Positions 7,318 through 15,501 are shown, counted from the first letter of the stretch. The stretch: DNA of 28,637 nucleotides from B1-G15 sp964346135 (GCA_964346135.1 CAYFTS010000058.1:1-28637); one strand, 5' to 3'. Program-made: numbers and translations. The notes: a model not told the origin generated them from the letters alone.

Positions 7318-8439
7318 TTACTGAAAAAGTGTTTGCATGGACTCAGCAGCTTTATTAATAAAAGCTTGTTCAACAATTATTTCGCAGGGACCTAGAATCA
7401 AGTTTTTATCGCTTTTTTCTATCACTCGTCCTCCACCTACGTATTCAAACTCGTAATAAGGATAACTCAAATTCTTGACAATCAGTCTCCCAGCTACCTC
7501 CCCATCGTTTTCAGCAATTTTTACAGCGTTCTTGACCCACCAACCATTATCTCGTCCAATAAATTTCATATTTGGACACAAGACATTAGGAGATAATATG
7601 GTCTTCTCGGGAATTTCATTTCTCATCCTTTTCGGAAGCCCCTCCACTGTCGCCACAATATGCGCGGGTTTTTCAGAATTCTCTATGGCTGAAAACATTC
7701 CTCCGCTTCCACTAATTTTGCCTCCAATTTTTAGAACCCAGTCGACGAGGTATGGATCACATTCAGCATGAGCAACTACACCAACATTTTCTTTTCCATA
7801 TTTCTGCACAGCATCTTCCCACTCTAGCATGACGTCGCCAGCACCAATTTGTAAATGGGGCGGACATTGCAGGCTATTGGGCACTGATATGATTTCAAAG
7901 TTGGGAAATTTTGATTCAATTATTTTCTTCACATACAAATTAACGTTGGTATTTCCCACCAAAACAGCTGTATCGGATATTTTTTTCTTAGCAATCTCTT
8001 CTAACACATGAATTGCTTTGGTGGCATTAAAGACAAATGACACTTCTTCACGAGCTTTAATCGCTACACAATTGTTTATGTTAACTCCTATCGGTGCATC
8101 AGGATATTTCTCTGCAACATTTTTTATTACTTCAGGCTTTAATGTACCTCGGCTACTCCCCTGCTCTATTATCATTGGGCATCTCGACACGCAGTATTTT
8201 CCATCCTTGATTTGGGCAATTGGGGTGAGAGCCTTTACTCCTCCACCAGATAATGTGACAAAGTCTTCAATCATGAATGCCACCGAGCAGATGACGGCTG
8301 TTTCATTGCTCTTATTGCGCATTTCTTTTCCAGCTCTACAAATAGCAGTTGTTCCTCCGATGATTCCATTGTTTTGGCGTACTATTTCGTGGACGACAGG
8401 GTCTTGATAATTGTGAGCGATTGCAAGCGTTTTAGCCAT
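7318..8439 (-). CDS. Quinolinate-synthase-like (NadA paralogue) protein
   Basis: 373 residues from ATG 8439, chosen because AAGGTGA (8453-8447) lies seven bases upstream; the frame itself extends to 8472. It aligns through its length with the true NadA at 12111-13040: AHNYQ near the N-terminus, CPM, CPPH and LCPNMK supply the three Cys that bind the [4Fe-4S] cluster, and HAEC matches HPEC. But the Tyr of the NadA YVNT motif is replaced (GVNI), the CTSSNA motif reads FVFNA, and about 65 extra C-terminal residues (YPYYEFEYVGGG...) are present. The cluster is therefore probably kept while substrate binding has changed. Its neighbour is the cysteine-rich gene downstream, and a divergent regulator lies across the promoter. 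The reaction is unknown. Confidence 0.82.
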   Translation of the reverse strand: MAKTLAIAHNYQDPVVHEIVRQNNGIIGGTTAICRAGKEMRNKSNETAVICSVAFMIEDFVTLSGGGVKALTPIAQIKDGKYCVSRCPMIIEQGSSRGTLKPEVIKNVAEKYPDAPIGVNINNCVAIKAREEVSFVFNATKAIHVLEEIAKKKISDTAVLVGNTNVNLYVKKIIESKFPNFEIISVPNSLQCPPHLQIGAGDVMLEWEDAVQKYGKENVGVVAHAECDPYLVDWVLKIGGKISGSGGMFSAIENSEKPAHIVATVEGLPKRMRNEIPEKTILSPNVLCPNMKFIGRDNGWWVKNAVKIAENDGEVAGRLIVKNLSYPYYEFEYVGGGRVIEKSDKNLILGPCEIIVEQAFINKAAESMQTLFQ

Positions 8440-8511
8440 TATTTTTTCACCTTGTAACTTCAACGGTTGCATGCGATGATATGTTGCTTCTTATTTATCT
8501 TCTCAACAAGC

Positions 8512-8557
8512 TTTATAAACGTGACGTACACTTGTACAATAAGGATAGTTTAATCCT
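8512..8557. promoter_or_regulatory. Divergent promoter with two inverted repeats
   Basis: TTTATAAA (8512-8519) is a self-complementary TATA box that can serve both the NadA-like gene (minus) and the regulator (plus). Downstream on the plus side lie GTACA-CT-TGTAC (8526-8537) and AGGAT-N6-ATCCT (8542-8546/8553-8557). They sit between the TATA box and the regulator gene, a natural place for an operator used by the adjacent helix-turn-helix protein. Binding is inferred. Confidence 0.45.
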
Positions 8558-8584
8558 ATAAATTATACAATAGGAGGATAAGAT

Positions 8585-9133
8585 TTGAGTAAAGTATCTC
8601 TTTGGGAAGATGTAGTTCAGTCGAGTTTAAAGTCCGATGAAGCGTTTCGAAAGGCTTTGAAGCAAGCTTTAGAAGAAGCACGCATGGATACCAAAAGATT
8701 CAGCGAACTCTCCAAAGTCTCAGAAAGCTCACTTTACAAAATACTCTCAGGTGAAAGAGCCAATCCACGACTCTCCACATATCGCAAGATTGTAAAAACC
8801 CTTAAGAAGTTAGAGGGCTCTGAAGAGAGTGAGCCATTCATTGCTATCATCGCCGCTCGACCTACACTTGACACAATCGAAACGAGATATGTACAAATTC
8901 AAGATCACAAAATTCTGCTTGAAGAGTATGCCGCCACAAGCTTAGAGGAAGTTATAGTTGCAGCTGTTCGGGCGCAGCAGGAAGGAGCTAAAGCAATTGT
9001 TTGTGCTCCTATTGTCAGCACCACTGTTGAAAAAATAGTTAAAGTTCCTGTCTCCGCATGCCCTGTTGCCCAATGTCGACAACCGATCTTAAAGGCCGCT
9101 GAAACTGCTGCTTCAAAAATATTTTATGAGTAA
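8585..9133 (+). CDS. XRE-type helix-turn-helix regulator with C-terminal sensor-like domain
   Basis: 182 residues. Residues about 20-75 form a Cro/C1-type HTH (RFSELSKVSESSLYKILSGE with following helices), a DNA-binding unit. The C-terminal part (about 82-170) alternates strands and helices (FIAIIAARPTLDTIETRYV, IVAAVRAQQEGAKAIVCAPIVS, VKVPVSACP), resembling a half of a periplasmic-binding-like or PrpR-N-like sensor fold; CPVAQC has two cysteines that could sense metal or redox state. The start is TTG 8585, with GGAGG at 8573-8577 seven bases upstream. It is divergent from the NadA-like gene across a promoter with two inverted repeats, so it likely controls that operon and itself. Sua5 follows within 20 bases, probably in the same transcript. 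Confidence 0.82.
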   Translation: MSKVSLWEDVVQSSLKSDEAFRKALKQALEEARMDTKRFSELSKVSESSLYKILSGERANPRLSTYRKIVKTLKKLEGSEESEPFIAIIAARPTLDTIETRYVQIQDHKILLEEYAATSLEEVIVAAVRAQQEGAKAIVCAPIVSTTVEKIVKVPVSACPVAQCRQPILKAAETAASKIFYE

Positions 9134-9151
9134 AAAGTGTACGGGAAGAAC

Positions 9152-9754
9152 ATGCAAATTTTGAAGGTAACATCAGATAATCTGGCAATAGCCTCACAAA
9201 TACTTGCTGACGGAGGATTGGTTGCTTATCCAACTGACACAGTTTATGGGTTAGGATGCAACCCTTTTAACATCAAAGCGTTGAAGCGAGTTTTCGAAGT
9301 GAAGGGCGAAAGAGACAAACCGTTGCCCACACTGGCATCCGATGTTGAAAGTATTGAAAAAATAGCGTTTCTGTCGAGAAAGGCTAGAAAAATTGCAGCA
9401 AAGTTTTGGCCGGGACCACTCACCTTGGTTTTACCCAAAAAGCCGGCTCTTCCAGCGATTGTTACGTGTAACCTCAACTCAGTGGGCGTAAGAATTCCTA
9501 AGCACGATGTAGCGCTAAGGCTCATTCGTTTGTCTAATGGATTGCTCGTGGGAACCAGCGCCAACAAAACAGGAACGAAGCCCCCGTGTACGGCTCAGGA
9601 AGTTGCTGAACAGCTGAGAGGAGAGGTGGATGTGATTCTGGACGGGGGGGCTACTCCTCTCGGGGTATCATCAACTGTTGTTGGTTTCACTCGAGAAAAA
9701 ACGAAAATTCTGCGTGAGGGCCCTATACGGTTGGAAGAAATTCTGAAAGTTTAA
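9152..9754 (+). CDS. sua5: L-threonylcarbamoyladenylate synthase (Sua5/YrdC)
   Basis: It makes threonylcarbamoyl-AMP from Thr, bicarbonate and ATP, the first step of tRNA t6A37 formation. About 200 residues from ATG 9152; the frame opens at GTG 9137, but MQILKV is the usual beginning. YrdC-domain motifs are present in order: GGLVAYPTDTVYGLG, KGERDKPLP, KFWPGPLTLVLP, SVGVRIPKH, LLVGTSANKTG and GVSSTVVGF. It is the short YrdC-only form, without the Sua5 C-terminal domain. It lies 18 bases after the regulator and likely shares its transcript. The KEOPS subunit Cgi121, which acts later in the same pathway, is about 0.6 kb away on the other strand. Confidence 0.93.
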   Translation: MQILKVTSDNLAIASQILADGGLVAYPTDTVYGLGCNPFNIKALKRVFEVKGERDKPLPTLASDVESIEKIAFLSRKARKIAAKFWPGPLTLVLPKKPALPAIVTCNLNSVGVRIPKHDVALRLIRLSNGLLVGTSANKTGTKPPCTAQEVAEQLRGEVDVILDGGATPLGVSSTVVGFTREKTKILREGPIRLEEILKV

Positions 9755-9802
9755 TGTTAGTGTGCACTTTCGAAAGTTCTTTTATTAAATGGCATGTAAA
9801 AT

Positions 9803-10342
9803 ATGTTTGGTGAAAAGAAAGTGTTGAAGAACTTCAACCTGCTCATCACTACATCGCGGGGAAATGAGGATAACACGTGTTCTGAGATATTGAATTTGTT
9901 GGGGGAAATCGGAGACGCAGCCGCCACAGTTGACAAAACAGGAATCACGGGGATAATAGTAACCAAAACAGCTTTCAACCCCTTTGAGATCATCGAGAAA
10001 CTCAGAGGCATATTAAAAGAGCGCCCATGGGAGTTTCGCTATACGCTTAGAGTCATCCCCATTGAAAAGGTTGTGCCCACGGATTTGAAGGAAATTGAAA
10101 GAACAGCTACTGAACTGGCTTCTAAAATAAAGGAAAATAAAACATTTCGTGTGACTGTGGAGAAAAGATTCACTAAGATTTCCTCCAAAGACATAGTGGA
10201 GGCTGCGGCGGCGAACATTGAAAGAAAAGTAAACATGAGCAGTCCGGACAAAATTGTTCTCATCGAAGTTGTAGGCGGGTTCACTGGCATATCCGTTATA
10301 GAATCCACGGACATCTTGTCAGTGATGAAGGAGAGAATGTAA
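9803..10342 (+). CDS. THUMP-domain protein (Tan1-like)
   Basis: 179 residues made of an N-terminal ferredoxin-like half (NLLITTSRGNEDNTCSEILNLL, TGIIVTKTAFNPFEIIEKL) and a C-terminal THUMP core (LASKIKENKTFRVTVEKRF, DIVEAAAANIE, KIVLIEVVGGFTGISV). No methyltransferase or thiolase domain is attached. This is the layout of eukaryotic Tan1, the tRNA-binding adaptor for ac4C12 acetylation, and of its archaeal relatives, so a tRNA-modification role is likely. ATG 9803 is the annotated start; GTG 9821, with GGTGA at 9809-9813 seven bases ahead, is a real alternative that still keeps the first strand. It converges with Cgi121, with only three bases between the two stops. Confidence 0.78.
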   Translation: MFGEKKVLKNFNLLITTSRGNEDNTCSEILNLLGEIGDAAATVDKTGITGIIVTKTAFNPFEIIEKLRGILKERPWEFRYTLRVIPIEKVVPTDLKEIERTATELASKIKENKTFRVTVEKRFTKISSKDIVEAAAANIERKVNMSSPDKIVLIEVVGGFTGISVIESTDILSVMKERM

Positions 10343-10345
10343 CCT

Positions 10346-10912
10346 TCACCACTGAGTTGCTAACAAAGCCCCATGTTCAATCACCAAGTCGATCAGCGCC
10401 TCCTTTTCGAAACCCTTCTTCTCCAGTTTAGCCTCCAATTCAAGGTCGGAAATGTCAAACAACCTCTTGACACCATAAACTTTCTCGTTTGTTAGTTCAA
10501 AGACACTATCGTCACGCTCATTGGACATTAGCTTGGAAACTGTTTCTAGAATTGTAACTATCTTCTGCTTTGTTTTCGCTATGACAAGAACCGCTACCTG
10601 TGAGGTTTTAGTTTTGATTCCCAGCAACTCCACGGCTTTGTTGATTTGTCGTTGAGCCGAAGCATAGAGAAGTGTTTCAACAGCTAAACTGTTTGAGATG
10701 TTTGTTTTGTTTTTGAAGGCATTCAGAGCATTCAGGGCAGCAAAGTACAAGTGCTTCCAGCCTGCGATCAGCTTGGAGTCAAAAAACTGAACGTTGGCAT
10801 CCTCCAACTTTTTTCGAATAATGTCAAAAAAGTCGTTAACATCACGGACCTTTACGTTTCTGAAACCAGCTATGGCGACGTATCTATCAAAATCTTCCAG
10901 TTTCCTGATCAA
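10346..10912 (-). CDS. cgi121: KEOPS complex subunit Cgi121
   Basis: 188 residues. The core motif ISNSLAVETLLYASAQRQI followed by NKAVELLGI is diagnostic for Cgi121/TPRKB, the KEOPS subunit that binds the tRNA CCA end and helps Kae1 transfer threonylcarbamoyl to A37. The following DDSVFELTNEKVYGVKRLFDI segment is also typical. The start is TTG 10912. GAGGAG lies within the last codons of the upstream phosphoribosyltransferase gene and its stop is two bases from the TTG, so translation is probably coupled. It is the only KEOPS subunit in the window. Sua5, nearby on the other strand, supplies the substrate of the complex. Confidence 0.9.
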   Translation of the reverse strand: MIRKLEDFDRYVAIAGFRNVKVRDVNDFFDIIRKKLEDANVQFFDSKLIAGWKHLYFAALNALNAFKNKTNISNSLAVETLLYASAQRQINKAVELLGIKTKTSQVAVLVIAKTKQKIVTILETVSKLMSNERDDSVFELTNEKVYGVKRLFDISDLELEAKLEKKGFEKEALIDLVIEHGALLATQW

Positions 10913-10914
10913 GC

Positions 10915-11508
10915 TTACTCCTCAGATATTTCTCGTATGAACTGGTTCACAAGCTTTCGACTTAGTCCAGACCGCACCAGTTTCTCCACAGCTTCGTCAA
11001 CAGGCTTATCCTCATTCTTATATTCTTCAAGAACTTTCCTAACGGTTTCTTTTCTTTCCCACGGAAAGACAATCCAGCTGCTCGTTTTTTTTGCATGCCA
11101 GTCTGGAACTACAATGCTCCAAGGTTTATAGTAGATTGTCATGATCTTGACTTCGGTTGCACCCTGCTCCTCCAGATGCGACTTCACGAGGCGAAGGCTC
11201 TTACCTGTATCAGCAACTTCGTCCACAATGAGAACTTTCTTACCTGTAACTGATGTGGAAACGGGCTGTGTTATCACGGGGTCGCCTTTGGTTTTGGCAA
11301 CTCCTAAATAGAATTCAGCTTTGACGTTTGCAAGATCTGGGTTTTCAAGCAGGTCAGACATGATTCGTGCTGGAGGCCAGCCGCCACGGGAAACACCTAC
11401 GATCACGTCGGGTTTGAAGTTGTTTTCTCGAATTCTGTTGGCAAGATTTAAGAGTGACTCGTAGATTTGTTCCCACGAGGGGATTTCAAACTCTAACTTT
11501 GAGCTCAA
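10915..11508 (-). CDS. Purine-type phosphoribosyltransferase
   Basis: 197 residues with the type I PRTase fold. The PRPP loop VLIVDEVADTGKS is at about residues 92-104, and the earlier PDVIVGVSRGGWPPARIMSDLL segment is the usual strand plus pyrophosphate-binding loop. The combination with YYKPWSIVVPDWHAKKTSSWIVFPWE is typical of archaeal hypoxanthine/xanthine-guanine PRTases (Hpt/XGPRT-like), which salvage free purine bases. The exact base preference cannot be read from the sequence. The start is TTG 11508, with GGAGAG about seven bases ahead. The last about 45 residues form an extra helical tail (VDEAVEKLVRSGLSRKLVNQFI). It heads a two-gene unit with cgi121. Confidence 0.85.
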   Translation of the reverse strand: MSSKLEFEIPSWEQIYESLLNLANRIRENNFKPDVIVGVSRGGWPPARIMSDLLENPDLANVKAEFYLGVAKTKGDPVITQPVSTSVTGKKVLIVDEVADTGKSLRLVKSHLEEQGATEVKIMTIYYKPWSIVVPDWHAKKTSSWIVFPWERKETVRKVLEEYKNEDKPVDEAVEKLVRSGLSRKLVNQFIREISEE

Positions 11509-11589
11509 ACTGTTTTCTCTCCAACAGAAGCGAAAATAGTAGAATGGCGAAGTGATTTAAGCCTTGCCGCTTTAGCATGTAAACAGAGT

Positions 11590-12036
11590 TTACTTTGTGC
11601 TAACGATTTTTGGGCGCATGAATTTGGCGCAGTTGGAACATTTTCGTCGGGAAAGCGTTCGAACCTTTGGATAGCCCATAGATTTTAAGTGGGCTTTTGA
11701 CAGGGATTCTCTCCATTGGTTCTTGCAGAAGGGGCATTCTAGTACAGAAGACACTTCTTCAACAACGGAGATTCTTTCTCTTCTACCAACTAAGATTGCA
11801 ACGCCTCCGATTAGCAACACGAACCCCAAAATCATGTAATGTATTATTTGCAGTCCGATTCCCAACGATATATCAGGGTAACTTATCCAAAGAGAGGTAG
11901 TGAAGGCTAAGATTGATGTATACGTTCTTTGTGTCACTGTCTTCCATAGCACGACAAGTAACATCAATGCTCCTACAATACAGAGCGCAAGCGCGATAGT
12001 GTAACCTGGCTTTTTCTTTAATATGGTTCTACGCAT
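11590..12036 (-). CDS. Membrane protein with cytoplasmic zinc ribbon
   Basis: 148 residues. A basic N-terminus (RRTILKKKPGY) is followed by two transmembrane helices (about residues 12-32 and 57-83), then RRER and a soluble tail with CPFC and CSNC, four cysteines for one zinc ribbon. The topology is probably N-in/C-in, with the ribbon in the cytoplasm. The family is not known to me; comparable archaeal proteins are uncharacterised. It stands between the phosphoribosyltransferase and nadA on the same strand, with spacers of about 80 bases on both sides, so co-transcription is uncertain. Confidence 0.65.
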   Translation of the reverse strand: MRRTILKKKPGYTIALALCIVGALMLLVVLWKTVTQRTYTSILAFTTSLWISYPDISLGIGLQIIHYMILGFVLLIGGVAILVGRRERISVVEEVSSVLECPFCKNQWRESLSKAHLKSMGYPKVRTLSRRKCSNCAKFMRPKIVSTK

Positions 12037-12110
12037 ACGACATCAACAATAGTTTAGCGGGATTCGTTTATTTATTTTGTGAACTAACAATAATCTAATT
12101 TTTAAACGCC

Positions 12111-13040
12111 TTAACTTCCAGTAATTTCAGTCATCCTTTCAACCGCTTTGCGCGCCTTTTTCATAATTGATTTAGACAAAGTTACTGTAGGCTCTTCATT
12201 TTTTAGCGCCAGATAAATCTTCTCCAACGTGTTAAGTTTCATGGCGCTGCAGATGGCTTCTGAATACGCTGGGATGTACTCTTTTTCAGGATGCTCTCTC
12301 TTCATTCGGTCAATGAGCCCGTTTTCAGTTGCGATCACAAACTCTTTTTTCGGCGATTCTATAGCATGACGATACATTTGGCTTGTGCTTCCAATGAAGT
12401 CGGCGATGCGCTGCACTTCTGGTTTGCATTCCGGATGCACCAGCACTTCCGCGTCTGGATGTTGTTCTCTCGCAAGGAGTATGTCTCCCTCTGAAAACAG
12501 TTTGTGAACATAACAAAATCCCTGTTTGGGTATGGGAATGATTTCTTTGTCAGTGTGTTGCTGAACGTACCATGCTAAGTTGTTGTCTGGACCAAATATA
12601 ACTCGTTCTTCGTCAAGATTGTTTACAACTTGAACCGCATTTGATGATGTGCAACACACATCGCACATTGCCTTAGCTTCTGCCAAGGTATTCACGTACA
12701 GCACCACCGCTGCGTCGGGATATTTTTTCCTCGCTAATTTAACTTCTTCAGCTGGAAGCATCGCTGCCATGGGACAGAACGCATTTTTTGCGGGAATCAT
12801 CACTTTCTTGTCTGGGTTCAGTATCACTGCACTTTCAGCCATGAAGTTCACTGTTGAAAAAACCAGAAGTTCTGCATCCTTTTCCTGTTGGGCCCTTCGA
12901 CAAAGTCCAATGCTGTCTGCAACGTAATCAGCGATTTCCTGAATCTCTGGGCGTTGATAGTTGTGGGCAAGTAAGAGTGCACGTTTTTCATTTTTCAGTT
13001 TAAGGATTTTCTCTGCGAGCTGTTTCTGTTGTTTATTCAT
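12111..13040 (-). CDS. nadA: Quinolinate synthase
   Basis: It condenses iminoaspartate with dihydroxyacetone phosphate to quinolinate, the precursor of NAD, using a [4Fe-4S] cluster. The family motifs are all present: AHNYQ, FCPMAAM (first cluster Cys), YVNT, CCTSSNA, GFCYVH (second Cys), HPEC, GSTSQM and AICSAMK (third Cys). The spacing between the three cysteines fits that of archaeal NadA. The frame opens at TTG 13070, but a TATA-like box at 13083-13090 would put transcription start near 13061, so ATG 13040 (MNKQQKQ, 309 residues) is preferred. It is the canonical partner to compare with the divergent paralogue at 7318-8439. No NadB or NadC is seen nearby. Confidence 0.95.
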   Translation of the reverse strand: MNKQQKQLAEKILKLKNEKRALLLAHNYQRPEIQEIADYVADSIGLCRRAQQEKDAELLVFSTVNFMAESAVILNPDKKVMIPAKNAFCPMAAMLPAEEVKLARKKYPDAAVVLYVNTLAEAKAMCDVCCTSSNAVQVVNNLDEERVIFGPDNNLAWYVQQHTDKEIIPIPKQGFCYVHKLFSEGDILLAREQHPDAEVLVHPECKPEVQRIADFIGSTSQMYRHAIESPKKEFVIATENGLIDRMKREHPEKEYIPAYSEAICSAMKLNTLEKIYLALKNEEPTVTLSKSIMKKARKAVERMTEITGS

Positions 13041-13178
13041 TTGGTCCCACTTCGAAGTATCAAAGTTCAAACGCCCACGGGAATAATAAACGTTACTATT
13101 TGAAAACCTTGATTGCCTCTCAATCCGTTTAGATAGGAGTCTAAGGGATGGAAGATGCTAAACCCAGACGGTTACGCT

Positions 13179-14144
13179 TCACGCCAGTTCTTGCAGTGCT
13201 CTCAAGCGCTTCACTATGTTGGGATGTGTGGAAAGAATCTCTGCTATTCTGTCAAGCGTGGTCACTTTTCGTCTGAGAGTCTCTTCAACAAGTTTCTGGT
13301 CAGACGTGAATGCGCTCGTTTGAGCAATAGCCGCTGAGTCTACTTCAGCACGGTCTGGGTCCGCAATGAAGAGAGATTTGAACGAGCTGAAGTTGCTCAT
13401 GTCTTTACGAGCTTTTTTCATCCTCTTAGAGGAGTGCACTATTTTTGCTAAGCCTTCAGAGAGTTTGCGTGAGCCGTCTTCAACAATGCTGGCGCTGTGT
13501 CGGTCAGCATAGTATTCGCGCAGTCGACTTAGGTAGAGGGTGAATATGTAGAGAATCCAGTAGACGAGCATGCTTATCATGCCTATAGCTAAAGCCCCGC
13601 CGCTGCCTCTTTCATCTCTGCGTCCAAACATGGAAGAGAGAAGCATGGAGTAGCCGATGAAGTAAAATATCGCTGGTAAGATGGAAATGAACATCATCAC
13701 TTGAACGTCTCTATGTTTCAGGTGACCAAGCTCATGCCCAATAACCGCTTCAACTTCTTCGTCTTCCAGAGTTTTCAACAGTTCATTTGTCACCGCTACT
13801 CTGGTTCCAGCGATGGGTGAGCCATAGGCGAAAGCGTTGGGTACAGGAATGTTTGCCAGCATGACTTTTGGCGTTTTGATGCCGCTTTTTCTGCTTAATT
13901 CCTCCACCATTCCGTATAGTTTCGGGTTCTCTGATCTTGACACTTTTTTCACTCGGTACATGGCGTCTATGAGATAAGGGGCTAACAACCATTGAGCGAT
14001 GTTGAAAAGTATAACGAAGATGATCAAGGTTAGGATGTTGAATGCACCGGTTAGGCTGAGAATGACCGTGAAGAATAGGGTAGAGAGACCTATTATAATG
14101 GCTAGTGTTCCTAGTATGGAGAATCGTAGTTTCCATAAGCTCAT
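13179..14144 (-). CDS. htpX: HtpX-type M48 membrane metalloprotease
   Basis: 321 residues. Two N-terminal transmembrane helices (about 10-30 and 37-58) precede the zinc-protease core: HELGH at 137-141 and the third ligand Glu at 210 (REYYADRHSA). Two further hydrophobic segments lie at about 150-170 and 183-205. This matches HtpX, which degrades damaged membrane proteins in the cytoplasmic membrane. Gly/Ser-rich RRDERGSGG forms a loop between the last two helices. Start ATG 14144 has GAGGAAC seven or so bases before it. The gene stands alone, with its 3' end toward nadA. The substrate is unknown. Confidence 0.93.
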   Translation of the reverse strand: MSLWKLRFSILGTLAIIIGLSTLFFTVILSLTGAFNILTLIIFVILFNIAQWLLAPYLIDAMYRVKKVSRSENPKLYGMVEELSRKSGIKTPKVMLANIPVPNAFAYGSPIAGTRVAVTNELLKTLEDEEVEAVIGHELGHLKHRDVQVMMFISILPAIFYFIGYSMLLSSMFGRRDERGSGGALAIGMISMLVYWILYIFTLYLSRLREYYADRHSASIVEDGSRKLSEGLAKIVHSSKRMKKARKDMSNFSSFKSLFIADPDRAEVDSAAIAQTSAFTSDQKLVEETLRRKVTTLDRIAEILSTHPNIVKRLRALQELA

Positions 14145-14246
14145 TTACTCGTTCCTCAGCAATTTGATGCAAAGAAAAACTTATAAACTTTTAGTGCGAG
14201 ACAAAAAAATTTCAGATCCCAGTAAAACCAAACAATTTTCCCTTCA

Positions 14247-14280
14247 GCTACGCATAGCTACGCTCTGCTGCGTTGCAGAG
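14247..14280. other. Two small hairpins upstream of mfnA
   Basis: GCTACGC occurs twice (14247-14253 and 14257-14263), and the copies form GCTA-CGCA-TAGC. Next comes CTCTGC-TGCGTT-GCAGAG (14263-14268/14275-14280), a 6-bp stem. They lie upstream of a TATA-like stretch (near 14299-14307) and so before the probable mfnA transcription start. A protein-binding site or a terminator on either strand is possible. Confidence 0.4.
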
Positions 14281-14340
14281 AATAGAGGCATAAAGATGCT
14301 TTAATACAATTATGAAAAGTAATAAAGACGGGTGAGCAGC

Positions 14341-15501
14341 TTGTATGAAAAAGGCTTACCGAAAAATGTGCTCTTCCAAAAACTCAAGACGAAACTTCAG
14401 CAAGACTCAACCTACAAGTCTGGAAAAATTCTTGGTTCCATGTGTACTGAACCGCACTGTCTTGCTAAACGAGTTTACATGCAATGTTTAGAGAAGAACC
14501 TAGGTGATCCACGTCTTTTTCCTGCCACCACTAAATTAGAGCAAGAAGTCATACAAATGTTCGGTTCGCTACTTTCCAACCCTAATGCTCACGGACACAT
14601 TGTCTCAGGCGGAACTGAAGCAAACATTCTTGCTTTGTGGGCAGCCCGAAACCTTGCCAAAAGAGAAAAGCACGAAGTTATCCTTTCTTTTTCGTCACAT
14701 TTCTCATTCGATAAGGCAGCAGACTTGCTAGGTCTAAAACTAATCAAAATAGGACTCAACAGTCGGTTTCAAATTAACATCAAAGCTGTTGAAAAGGCAA
14801 TCAATGCAAACACAGTTGCAATTATAGGAAACGCAGGCACAACCGACTTGGGAGTGGTCGATTCTATCCCTGAACTTTCAGAAATTGCTCTAGCCAATGA
14901 CATCTACCTCCACGTAGACGCCGCATTCGGAGGCTTTGTGCTTCCGTTTCTTGAGAACCTAGGGTTCCAAGCTCCAAATTTCGATTTTAGATTCCCAGGA
15001 GTTCACTCAATCACCATCGACCCGCATAAGATGGGACTTGCACCTATCCCTGCCGGAGGAATATTATTCAGAGATTCATCAATCATGAAGTCTATAGGCA
15101 TGAAGGTCTCTTACTTGGCTGGTGGAGAAACGAATCTGACCACTCTGGTGGGAACTCGGTCAGGAGCTTCTGCAATAGCTGTCTGGGCTTTACTAATGCA
15201 TCTTCGTAGAGCGGGTTATGAAGCTGTGGTTAAACGTTGCATGAAGCTAACATGGATGCTTGCAGAAGAAGTCCGAGAAATCTACGGAGTGAGCCTTGTA
15301 ACTAAACCCACCATAAACATTGTTGGAATAAAATCAGACGTTACAGATGTTCAGTTAATAACTAAAGAACTGAGAAAGAAAGGTTTGGCAATCTCCCTCT
15401 TCCCCCATCACATTCGAATAGTAATTATGCCGCATACAAAGCCTTCCCACGTTAAAGCTTTCCTTGACGACCTAAGGGAAATAACCAAAAAGTTAAGTTA
15501 A
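14341..15501 (+). CDS. mfnA: Tyrosine (or aspartate) decarboxylase MfnA
   Basis: PLP-dependent group II decarboxylase. In archaea it makes tyramine for methanofuran, and some members make beta-alanine for CoA. About 386 residues. Using GTG 14332 numbering: GGTEAN at 93-98, VDAAFGG from 195, and Lys 233 in DPHKMG as the PLP lysine. The start is best placed at TTG 14341, because GGGTGA (14330-14335) would then be a ribosome binding site five bases ahead and LYEKGL matches the family beginning. A second clue to its job is the following mfnB and the mfnEFD operon. Tyrosine versus aspartate preference cannot be decided from motifs, but the context favours tyrosine. Confidence 0.93.
   Translation: MYEKGLPKNVLFQKLKTKLQQDSTYKSGKILGSMCTEPHCLAKRVYMQCLEKNLGDPRLFPATTKLEQEVIQMFGSLLSNPNAHGHIVSGGTEANILALWAARNLAKREKHEVILSFSSHFSFDKAADLLGLKLIKIGLNSRFQINIKAVEKAINANTVAIIGNAGTTDLGVVDSIPELSEIALANDIYLHVDAAFGGFVLPFLENLGFQAPNFDFRFPGVHSITIDPHKMGLAPIPAGGILFRDSSIMKSIGMKVSYLAGGETNLTTLVGTRSGASAIAVWALLMHLRRAGYEAVVKRCMKLTWMLAEEVREIYGVSLVTKPTINIVGIKSDVTDVQLITKELRKKGLAISLFPHHIRIVIMPHTKPSHVKAFLDDLREITKKLS

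Noticed and set aside
7318..8439. Idea that the NadA-like protein has lost one Fe-S cysteine
   Set aside because: I first aligned the CC of CCTSSNA with the paralogue. A second alignment using GFCYVH against LQCPPH showed that the true second ligand is retained.
13783..14172. 129-residue frame overlapping htpX in another frame
   Set aside because: It lies wholly inside or beside htpX, has an odd His/Asn/Arg-rich composition and no family motif, while htpX itself has intact catalytic residues.
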